A stretch of DNA of 11,981 bases from a candidate division FCPU426 bacterium (lineage in GTDB: Bacteria; Oederibacteriota; JAAXVQ01; JAUVAV01). Made by a program: the position numbers and the translations under genes. Below the pieces are notes generated by a model. That model saw only the letters and a list, made by a program, of their open reading frames with translations, was not told the DNA's origin and made no database searches. Shown here piece after piece: positions 1-5,780 of the stretch; position 1 is the first letter of the stretch; each line of letters begins with the position of its first letter. The DNA lies in contig JAUXBQ010000062.1 of assembly GCA_030619365.1 (NCBI GenBank), positions 1 through 11,981 of the forward strand, given 5' to 3'.

Positions 1-32
1 GAGACTGGATACCGGCTTTCGCCGGTATGACG
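1..32. repeat. Short hairpin repeat, dispersed-palindrome type, at window edge
   Basis: An 8-bp perfect inverted repeat, ATACCGGC (9-16) and GCCGGTAT (21-28), encloses TTTC. Read on the minus strand the loop is GAAA closed by C-G, a GNRA tetraloop that would make a very stable RNA hairpin. The flanks (CTGG before, GACG after) match the general layout of short dispersed palindromes known in many bacteria, such as the Neisseria dRS3 type, in which a CTGGAT-stem-loop-stem-ATGACG unit recurs between genes. It lies about 130 nt behind the last gene of the yggS cluster. No T-run follows the stem on the minus strand, so it is not a classical intrinsic terminator. The rest of 33-160 shows nothing I can name. 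Confidence 0.55.
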
Positions 33-160
33 ATCAAAAACAGTGAAATTTGCGTTATGACACAGTCTCAGAGGAGAGGAATATTTAGTAAATCAAAAAT
101 CGGCCTTTCCGCAACAGAAACTATCAACTCTCGCAAATTTCGACTAAATGCTCAGATTTC

Positions 161-469
161 TCATGCCGCGCCGGGAAGCAGCGCCTCCAGCCGGGTTTTC
201 ATTTCCTCCGTGGACAGGCGCTCGGCCAGGATCACTTTCCGCCGTGCCTGTTCCCCCTTGACAATGCTCAGCCTTGACACTGGCACGCCCAGGCCTCGGG
301 CCATAAAGCGCAGACACTCCCGGTTGGCCGCACCGGCTTCCGGTTTTTTCGAGACTTTCAATTTCAGCGCACCGTCCCAAACGCCGGCAACCGCGGTCCG
401 GCCCGCCCCGGGCTGCACCTTCACCTCACAGGTGGCGCCTCTTCGCGCGGCCCGGACGTTCAGCACCAT
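161..469 (-). CDS. yggU: DUF167 / YggU family protein
   Basis: A 102-residue protein of the DUF167 (YggU) family; family members are about 90-110 residues and have no settled biochemical role. Visible family marks are VKVQPGAGR near residues 16-24 (the basic loop after the first strand), a LKLKVSKKPEAGAANRE stretch at 35-51, and GEQARRKVI near 72-80, matching the usual pattern of V.PgA, l.v.apPveGkAN and G..sR.K. There is no signal peptide or membrane segment, so it should be cytoplasmic. It starts 4 nt behind the yggT stop and is the last gene of the yggS-proC-yggT-yggU group, an order also known from Escherichia coli. The ATG at 467-469 is the only start that gives the family length; a weak GGGA lies upstream. 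No strong terminator was found behind it. Confidence 0.88.
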   Translation of the reverse strand: MVLNVRAARRGATCEVKVQPGAGRTAVAGVWDGALKLKVSKKPEAGAANRECLRFMARGLGVPVSRLSIVKGEQARRKVILAERLSTEEMKTRLEALLPGAA

Positions 470-473
470 GCGG

Positions 474-782
474 TTATCCCAGCGGGGGACGATGAAGCAT
501 GCCCCAATAGATCATGGCCCTGAAAATAAAGGTTTTTATCAGCACCAGCAGCAAGATGGCGAGCCAGGGCGCAAAGTCTGTCCGGCGGTAAACCGTGGGC
601 ACGGTCCGCCGCAGCAGGTTCACCGGCGGATTGGCCACTCCGGCGAACCATTGGCGCACAAGACCGGGTTCCTTTTGCTTGGACTGAAACCAACTCCACA
701 CCAGGTCGATCAGAATCAGAACAATCCAAACCGTGGCCAGCAGGTCTCCCAGCCAGCCGGTGGTGATAAAGAAGGCCGCCAT
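474..782 (-). CDS. yggT: YggT family membrane protein
   Basis: A small integral membrane protein of the YggT family (Pfam YGGT), about 102 residues. Two hydrophobic segments are visible, near residues 9-31 and 70-92, joined by a basic loop with a NPPVNLLRRTVP sequence. This corresponds to the family's conserved D/NP...PiRr.iP loop before the second helix. YggT proteins have been linked to osmotic stress and membrane functions, but the mechanism is not settled. I chose the ATG at 780-782, not the upstream in-frame ATG at 866: the upstream part would lie inside proC, is not family-like, and the chosen start gives the normal length with a GGGG tract 9 nt before it. The start lies 4 nt behind the proC stop and the stop 4 nt before yggU, so all three are probably translated from one mRNA. 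Confidence 0.88.
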   Translation of the reverse strand: MAAFFITTGWLGDLLATVWIVLILIDLVWSWFQSKQKEPGLVRQWFAGVANPPVNLLRRTVPTVYRRTDFAPWLAILLLVLIKTFIFRAMIYWGMLHRPPLG

Positions 783-786
783 GCGC

Positions 787-1614
787 TTAGTCCCCGTCCC
801 TTTCCGCGCTGAGTTTCTGGCCACGGTCCCGGGCCGCCCGCAGGGCGCGGGAAAACACTTGGTCAAAATCCGCCTTGGCCAGCATATCCAGGGCCGCCTG
901 GGTGGTACCGCCGGGAGAGGTCACGGCCGTGCGCAGCGAGGCCGGCGTTTCTCCACTCTCCCTGAGCATGCGGGCCGCGCCCCAGACCGTTTGCAGGGCC
1001 AGTTTTTCCGCAGCTTCGATGGGCAGGCCCATATCAACGCCCCCCGCTGTCATCATTTCACATAATTTGAACACATAGGCCGGTCCGGACCCGGAGAGCG
1101 CGGTGACCGCGTTCATCAGTGACTCTTCCACGCGCACGGTAATGCCGACCGCGTCAAAAATAAGATGGGTGAGCAGGCTTTCGGTCTCCCCGGCGAACTG
1201 GCCCAGGCAAAAGCCCGTGGCCCCGGAGAGCAGCCGGGCCGGAGTGTTCGGCATGACGCGGACGACCTTGATTTGCTTTCGAAGTTTTTTTTCGATAAAC
1301 CGGGTGGAAATGCCGGCGGCCATGGAGATCAGCACGTGCTGTTGGTCCTGGAGAGCCGGGCGGATATCTTTAAGCACCTCGGCTACGTTTGGGGGTTTCA
1401 CGGCCAGCACCAGCACCGGACACGCTCGGACCAGTTCCACGTTTCCGGTAAAAATAGCCAGACCGAAGGTTTTGGCCATATGGGCCAGTCGGATCTCGTT
1501 GACGTCCGAGACAGCCAGCTTGTCCGGCGTGCAGACGCCCGTTTCCAATAGCCCGCGGATGAGGGCTTCGGCCATGTTTCCGGCGCCTAAAAAACCGACT
1601 GCCTGCTGAATCAA
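787..1614 (-). CDS. proC: Pyrroline-5-carboxylate reductase
   Basis: ProC reduces 1-pyrroline-5-carboxylate to L-proline with NAD(P)H, the last step of proline synthesis, in the cytoplasm. The 275-residue length is typical. Seen in sequence: an N-terminal Rossmann motif GFLGAGNMAEALI at residues 7-19, AVKP at 71-74, MPNTPA at 121-126, the substrate/dimer signature ALSGSGPAYVF at 172-182, and TSPGGTTQAAL at 232-242. All key motifs are intact. The start codon is TTG (1612-1614). It is backed by an AGGAGG site 5 nt upstream and by a 4-nt overlap with the yggS stop, so it is translationally coupled to yggS. The protein would begin MIQQAVGF, the right distance before the glycine motif; no ATG fits there. 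It sits in the conserved yggS-proC-yggT-yggU order. Confidence 0.96.
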   Translation of the reverse strand: MIQQAVGFLGAGNMAEALIRGLLETGVCTPDKLAVSDVNEIRLAHMAKTFGLAIFTGNVELVRACPVLVLAVKPPNVAEVLKDIRPALQDQQHVLISMAAGISTRFIEKKLRKQIKVVRVMPNTPARLLSGATGFCLGQFAGETESLLTHLIFDAVGITVRVEESLMNAVTALSGSGPAYVFKLCEMMTAGGVDMGLPIEAAEKLALQTVWGAARMLRESGETPASLRTAVTSPGGTTQAALDMLAKADFDQVFSRALRAARDRGQKLSAERDGD

Positions 1615-2351
1615 GCGCTCCTCCTCAATTCCCGGGAATGGAAAATACCGGTGCCCACGCGCACCAGGTTGGCCCCTTCTTCAATCGCCACTTCAAAGTC
1701 ATGCGTCATGCCCATGGACAGGATGCCCCAATGCTCCCCGGCCAGGGGGCGGCATTTCTCGAAAAGCGAGGACAAATCACGAAAAAAAGGCCGGGTCAAC
1801 TCCGGTTCCGGCACAAAAGGCGCCATGGACATCAGCCCGCGCAGCCGCAAATTCTTTTTCGTGCGCACCAGCCTGACCAGTTCTTCGGTCTTTTCGCGGG
1901 AGATCCCGAATTTGTTCTCTTCCTCGCTGATGTTGACTTCCACCAGGACATCCAAATGACGATCCAGCCGCATGGCCTCCCGGCTCAGCGCTTCGGCGAC
2001 TTTTTCCGAATCAATGGATTGTACCAGGTCAAAGATCGCTGCGGCAGTTCTGGCCTTGTTGGTTTGTAAATGACCGATCATGTGCCATGTCACGGCCGGC
2101 CCGATCTGACTGAATTTTTGCTTGGCTTCCTGGACTTTGTTCTCTCCCAGAAAGCGAATCCCGGCCCGGATGGCGACCCGAATATCCTCCACCGAAACGT
2201 CTTTGGTTACTGCCAACAGAGTGATTTCCCGCTTGGATTTCCCAGCCCGGCTAGCAGCGTCGGAAATCCTTTTTTGAATATCCTGAATGTTTTTAGTGAT
2301 GATCTGTTCGCGATTCTGCATATTGCTATGCATTATACGGTTAACTTTCAT
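1611..2351 (-). CDS. yggS: YggS family pyridoxal-phosphate homeostasis protein
   Basis: A PLP-binding protein of the YggS/YBL036C/PROSC family, fold-type III alanine-racemase-like barrel. It has no known enzymatic activity and buffers pyridoxal 5'-phosphate and amino-acid/keto-acid balance in the cytoplasm. Seen: LLAVTK with the presumed PLP lysine at K50, FLGENKVQEA at 67-76, WHMIGHLQTNKA at 89-100, EVNISEEENKFG at 138-149, LSMGMTHDFEVAIEEGA at 211-227, and RVGTGIF at 231-237. This completes the family signature. Its length is 246 residues from ATG 2351; ATGs at 2333 and 2321 are also possible, and 2321 matches the usual family N-terminus best. None of the three has a clear Shine-Dalgarno site. 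It is the first gene of the yggS-proC-yggT-yggU unit and overlaps proC by 4 nt. Confidence 0.94.
   Translation of the reverse strand: MKVNRIMHSNMQNREQIITKNIQDIQKRISDAASRAGKSKREITLLAVTKDVSVEDIRVAIRAGIRFLGENKVQEAKQKFSQIGPAVTWHMIGHLQTNKARTAAAIFDLVQSIDSEKVAEALSREAMRLDRHLDVLVEVNISEEENKFGISREKTEELVRLVRTKKNLRLRGLMSMAPFVPEPELTRPFFRDLSSLFEKCRPLAGEHWGILSMGMTHDFEVAIEEGANLVRVGTGIFHSRELRRSA
1620..1625 (-). promoter_or_regulatory. Strong Shine-Dalgarno site for the TTG start of proC
   Basis: On the minus strand AGGAGG lies inside GAGGAGGAG, 5 nt before the TTG codon at 1612-1614. It is located within the last codons of yggS. This site decides the otherwise ambiguous proC start. Confidence 0.8.
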
Positions 2352-2450
2352 ATTTACAATAAAAATTGATTTTTTTAATTAATTTTTTGGAACTTCAGGC
2401 TCAACCCGGAAGAAAAACGCTGTTTTTAAAGGTTTTTATCAAATAACCAC

Positions 2451-2479
2451 ATTATCCCTTTTGGCATAATGATTTTCAG
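2451..2479 (-). promoter_or_regulatory. Candidate sigma-70 promoter for the yggS-proC-yggT-yggU unit
   Basis: On the minus strand, a -35 like CTGAAA (2474-2479; 4 of 6 bases match TTGACA) and a -10 like GATAAT (2451-2456; 5 of 6 match TATAAT) are separated by exactly 17 nt. They lie in the AT-rich gap behind pgeF. Transcription would begin near 2444 and give a leader of about 90-120 nt before yggS. This is a visual match in AT-rich DNA, where chance hits are common. I see no operator or riboswitch in the leader. Confidence 0.35.
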
Positions 2480-2486
2480 ACCCAAT

Positions 2487-2514
2487 GTAGGGGCGTTTAA
2501 TTAAACGCCCCTAC
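2487..2514. repeat. Perfect 28-nt palindrome behind pgeF
   Basis: The arm GTAGGGGCGTTTAA (2487-2500) is followed directly by its exact reverse complement (2501-2514), with no spacer. It begins 8 nt behind the pgeF stop codon. As RNA it would form a long stem with a GGGGCG/CGCCCC core. On the minus strand the stem is not followed by a T-run, so it is not a textbook terminator, though it could stop transcription or protect the 3' end of the long operon mRNA. The GTAGGGGCG...CGCCCCTAC form is familiar to me as a type of dispersed intergenic palindrome in various bacteria; copy number in this genome cannot be seen here. Confidence 0.75.
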
Positions 2515-2522
2515 TTAAAAAA

Positions 2523-3341
2523 TTACATCTTTTGCTGCAGTTGGATGACGGCCAGCATGCGCCCGGTCTCCCCTTGCCGGCGATATGAAAAATATTGCCG
2601 AGCCTGGGACGCGGTGCACTCGTCCACGACCGTGATGTTTGTACGGGGAACACCGAGCATTGCCAGCTGATGTAGCGCGGCTAGCCCCAGATGATACCGG
2701 GCCCTCGATTTCCCGCGCGCTGGCAGGAGTGCTGGCGCGCAAATCCGCTGCAAGCGCGTGAGGGTCTCTCCGGAGATGGTAAAAGCCGTGGGCCCGATGC
2801 CCGGCCCGATCGCGATTCTTAATTTGGCGGGCAAAATCCGGAAATCACGGGCCAGCTTGGACACCGCGCGCTTCAGAATACCCGCCACCAGTCCACGCCA
2901 ACCGACGTGGATCGCGGCTGCCAGGGGACGGGACTCCGCAGTAATCAGCACGGGCAGGCAATCCGCCACGGTAATGGCCAAAGGCATCCCGGGAACCGTG
3001 GTGATTAGGCCGTCCGTGGCGGAAAAAGCATCATCCAGGCGCTTCCAGCCCCGGCCCGCGTCCTGCCGGGCCGCCACCCGGATCCGCGATCCGTGCGCCT
3101 GTTTTCCCAGCACGGGCAACAGCGGCCCGAAATGCCGGAGTTTAAGCAAGCGGGCGCGGTTTTCCCTGATTTTTTCCGGCTGATCCCCGGTATTCAGCCC
3201 CAGATTGAGACTGCGATAAGGTCCCCGGCTGACTCCGCCCTTACGCAGCATAAACCAGACCCGGGCGCCCCAGCGCGGGAAAGCCGGAATGGTCCAATAC
3301 TCCAGTCCGTGCTCCCTGCGAAGTTGGCTGTGCTGGATCAT
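2523..3341 (-). CDS. pgeF: Polyphenol oxidase / laccase-domain purine nucleoside phosphorylase (YfiH/PgeF family)
   Basis: A 272-residue member of the YfiH/PgeF/LACC1 family (Pfam Cu-oxidase_4). Members have been assigned copper-dependent phenol oxidase, purine nucleoside phosphorylase/adenosine deaminase and peptidoglycan-editing roles; which applies here cannot be told from sequence. The metal/catalytic set is present: H83 in KQAHGSRI, C128 in VADCLPV, and H145 in AIHVGWRGL. Other family marks are LNLGLNTGD (45-53), IGPGIGP (178-184), VVDECT (238-243) and FSYRRQGETGRM (251-262). The position after IGPGIGP, often Cys or Ser followed by an aromatic residue and EV, reads TAFTIS, a mild deviation. 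Its ATG directly abuts the stop of the preceding kinase gene with zero spacing and no strong ribosome site, which suggests coupled translation. It is the last gene of the long operon. Confidence 0.9.
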   Translation of the reverse strand: MIQHSQLRREHGLEYWTIPAFPRWGARVWFMLRKGGVSRGPYRSLNLGLNTGDQPEKIRENRARLLKLRHFGPLLPVLGKQAHGSRIRVAARQDAGRGWKRLDDAFSATDGLITTVPGMPLAITVADCLPVLITAESRPLAAAIHVGWRGLVAGILKRAVSKLARDFRILPAKLRIAIGPGIGPTAFTISGETLTRLQRICAPALLPARGKSRARYHLGLAALHQLAMLGVPRTNITVVDECTASQARQYFSYRRQGETGRMLAVIQLQQKM

Positions 3342-5036
3342 TTAATTGCTATCTAAAATGAGCGGAGGATCCTGGCCTCCCAGTAATTCTTTTTTCACGA
3401 AATGTTCGGGGTTTTTAGGCCCCCCGACCGGAAGCTGCACGTGAAAAGTGGACCCTTTTCCCTTCTGGCTCTCCACCCAGGCCCGGCCTTCATGCAATTC
3501 CGCCAATTCCTTGACAATCGCCAAGCCCAGGCCCACGCCCGCGGACTCCCGGGTCAGGGAGCGTTCGGTTTGCTGAAATTTCCGGAATATTTTTTCCTGT
3601 TCCCAGGGAGAGATGCCCACTCCGCTGTCGATGATGCGAATGGTCATCACGCGTTCATCCACCGCCAGCTGCACCCGGATGGTCCCCTTGGCAGGGGTAA
3701 ACTTGATGGCATTGGAGAGCAAGTTATCCAGAATTTGCTTAATACGGCCCGGATCCCCGATGATGGAGGGAGATTCAGCCGGCAGCTCGTTCTGCAGGGT
3801 CAGCTCCCTTTTCGCGGCCATTTCCCTGAACTCTTCCAGGCTCACGCGGATCAAGCCCAGTAGATCTACTGATTCGATTTCCAGCTTCATCTGCCCATAC
3901 TCCAGGCGGGAAAGGTCCAGCAGGTTGCTGATCAGCATGTTCAGATGGTCGGCGTTGTTTCTGGCCATGAGGAGATATCTTTTAAACCGCTCGGCGGATA
4001 GCCGGTCTCCGTCCGAGAGCAGCAGGTTGAGGGCGCCCTTGATAATGGTCAGCGGCGTGCGCAGTTCGTGCGAAGTGAGGGAAAGAAAATAGGATTTCAT
4101 CTCGTCGAGTTCCTTCAGCTGGGCGACCAGGTCCTCCAGCTCCATGGTGCGCGCCGTGACCTTCTCCCCCAGGTTCTGCGTCAGTTCGGTCCTTTCCTTC
4201 AGCAATTCCTCCAACAGCCGGTTGTTCCGGCGCAATTGCCGGTTCTGGCTCTCGATTAGTTCGTATTCCCGGTATAATTCCAGCTTGATTTGCTCCATCA
4301 GCAATAGGTTGAAACTGAAAAGTTTGCGCAGGCGACGCCACCAATTCGGCGCCTGCGACCATTTCAGGTGATAAATGCAACTGGCAGCACCATAGGTGGT
4401 GCCGGCGAAATGAAACGTTTCGTCGGGCGAGAACGGCCCCAGGTCTTCGTCCCGGCCGCTGGCAAGCTGCTCGCGCCAAAGCCGGTCTTGTTTCAGATGA
4501 AAGCGGTAGCCCCGAATCGGCCCTTTTTCCCAGATGGGAACGGCACATTGCGTTTCGCGAATTCTCGCCCGCTTCACTTGCAGCCGGTTCAGGAGGGCCC
4601 GGTACAATCCCCGGGTGAAGTGGCAAGTGCTGGGATGGGTTTTTTTCAGTTCGGTCTTTTCCACCTCGGCGTGGTGGGGAGAAACCTTTCTGATCGCGAG
4701 ATGGATAGAGGTGTTGAACAGGCTCGCGTACTGGGCACTAGCCTGGATGGCGTGCTGGGGATCGTGGTCCAGCAGCCGGATTAGGATTCCGATGATTCCC
4801 AGACACCCTAAATCGGGCGATTCACGGCCGATATCGAAAAGGATATCTTCCTTTTTGAAAATGTCCAGGACCCGCTCGTAGAGCATATCCCGGGTTTCGG
4901 CGGAAATCCAATTGTGCTCATTGGTTAATTCCTGCTCGCTCAGGCCTTCCAATAATTGCGGCAACGCCTGCGGGCGATATTTCCGCACGTACTCGATGAT
5001 GGTACAGCTAGTCCGGCAATTCACTTCCCGGTGCAT
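3342..5036 (-). CDS. Soluble sensor histidine kinase with an unusual N-terminal sensory region
   Basis: A 564-residue protein. Residues 1-230 form a putative sensory region that I cannot assign firmly. It begins IIEYVRKYRPQALPQLLEGL, has NWIS near 42-45, and ends with SCIYHLKWS near 219-227. This resembles the layout of V4R/heme-NO-binding-like or DUF2378-like regions found before signalling domains in Deltaproteobacteria and Chloroflexi. Residues 240-320 are strongly charged and heptad-like, probably a coiled coil. HisKA follows with H323 in SLTSHELRTPL as phospho-acceptor. Then HATPase_c shows N442 (N box), DSGVGIS from D470 (G1), IFRKF (F box) and GVGLGLAIVKE at 500-510 (G2). All catalytic motifs are intact. 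There is no clear membrane span or receiver domain. AAGGGAAAGGG before ATG 5036 supports the start. The gene lies 15 nt behind ccdA and abuts pgeF. Confidence 0.92.
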   Translation of the reverse strand: MHREVNCRTSCTIIEYVRKYRPQALPQLLEGLSEQELTNEHNWISAETRDMLYERVLDIFKKEDILFDIGRESPDLGCLGIIGILIRLLDHDPQHAIQASAQYASLFNTSIHLAIRKVSPHHAEVEKTELKKTHPSTCHFTRGLYRALLNRLQVKRARIRETQCAVPIWEKGPIRGYRFHLKQDRLWREQLASGRDEDLGPFSPDETFHFAGTTYGAASCIYHLKWSQAPNWWRRLRKLFSFNLLLMEQIKLELYREYELIESQNRQLRRNNRLLEELLKERTELTQNLGEKVTARTMELEDLVAQLKELDEMKSYFLSLTSHELRTPLTIIKGALNLLLSDGDRLSAERFKRYLLMARNNADHLNMLISNLLDLSRLEYGQMKLEIESVDLLGLIRVSLEEFREMAAKRELTLQNELPAESPSIIGDPGRIKQILDNLLSNAIKFTPAKGTIRVQLAVDERVMTIRIIDSGVGISPWEQEKIFRKFQQTERSLTRESAGVGLGLAIVKELAELHEGRAWVESQKGKGSTFHVQLPVGGPKNPEHFVKKELLGGQDPPLILDSN

Positions 5037-5051
5037 GGTTATCCCTTTCCC

Positions 5052-5780
5052 TTATAATCCAAACCGGCCGAGCGCCGAGAAAAATGAGGAAAGCCGCATC
5101 ATGCCGCCCATCAGCATTACGCTGCCAATGGCAATCAGCAGTACGCCGGCCGCCACTTCAATCCAGCGCAAATACTTCCGGAATCGCTGCATCAGAAGCA
5201 GGAAACGCTCCATGGCCAGGGCGGCCAGCAGGAACGGCAGTCCCAGTCCCAGGGAGTATATGCCCAGGAGCAGCATGCCCTGGGTCACGGTCTCGCGCGC
5301 GCCGGCCATGGCCAGAATGCCCGCCAACAGTGGCCCCACGCAGGGCGACCAGCCAAAGGCAAAAGCCGCGCCGATAAAATACACGCCCGCCAGACCCAGC
5401 TGGCGTCCGGCGCGCATATGGAAGCGTTTTTCATAGAGCAAAAACGGGATTTTCAGCACGCCGGTCAGGTGAATCCCCAGCACGATCAGAAGCACCCCGG
5501 CCACGCGTCCGAGCCAAAACGCGTGCTCGGCCAGCCAGCGTCCCACCAGCGTGGCGGAGGCGCCCAGCAGCACGAACACGGTCGAAAATCCCAGCACGAA
5601 GAACAGGGCGGACCACAAGACCCGGCGGCGCACTGCCCCGCCCGGGGCTTGGCGCATTTCCTCCAGGCTGACGCCGGCCAGGAAGGACAAGTAGGCCGGG
5701 ACCAGGGGCAGCACGCAGGGAGACAAAAACGAAATGATCCCCGCGAGAAAAGCGCTGCCTATGGAAACCGGTTCAGTCAT
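5052..5780 (-). CDS. ccdA: CcdA-type cytochrome c biogenesis / thiol-disulfide interchange membrane protein
   Basis: A 242-residue, six-helix membrane protein of the DsbD transmembrane/CcdA family (Pfam DsbD). It passes electrons from cytoplasmic thioredoxin across the membrane to an extracytoplasmic thioredoxin-like partner. The two redox cysteines are visible: C22 in FLSPCVLPLVPAY and C147 in FGWSPCVGPLL, each in a proline-rich helix as in the family. Hydrophobic segments lie near 8-30, 54-76, 87-108, 129-155, 166-190 and 206-226. I chose the ATG at 5778-5780, since GGAAAAGG (5787-5794) stands 6 nt before it and the protein then starts as the family does; an in-frame ATG at 5906 would only add unrelated sequence read inside the kinase gene. 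It overlaps the upstream kinase by 8 nt. The WCKPC protein encoded at 8796-9362 is the obvious candidate partner. Confidence 0.93.
   Translation of the reverse strand: MTEPVSIGSAFLAGIISFLSPCVLPLVPAYLSFLAGVSLEEMRQAPGGAVRRRVLWSALFFVLGFSTVFVLLGASATLVGRWLAEHAFWLGRVAGVLLIVLGIHLTGVLKIPFLLYEKRFHMRAGRQLGLAGVYFIGAAFAFGWSPCVGPLLAGILAMAGARETVTQGMLLLGIYSLGLGLPFLLAALAMERFLLLMQRFRKYLRWIEVAAGVLLIAIGSVMLMGGMMRLSSFFSALGRFGL

Noticed and set aside
93..115. Possible intrinsic terminator behind yggU (short CGG/CCG stem followed by a T-run on the minus strand)
   Set aside because: The stem is only about 3 bp, too short to support a terminator call.
27..812. Long plus-strand open frame (261 codons) at the left end, starting in the hairpin repeat
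   Set aside because: It runs antisense through yggU and yggT, has low-complexity Arg/Pro/Gln-rich composition with no family likeness, and both minus-strand genes are clear family members.
2413..2427. Small inverted repeat AAAAAC-GCT-GTTTTT in the yggS leader
   Set aside because: Only 6 bp, five of them A-T; too weak to call a terminator or riboswitch.
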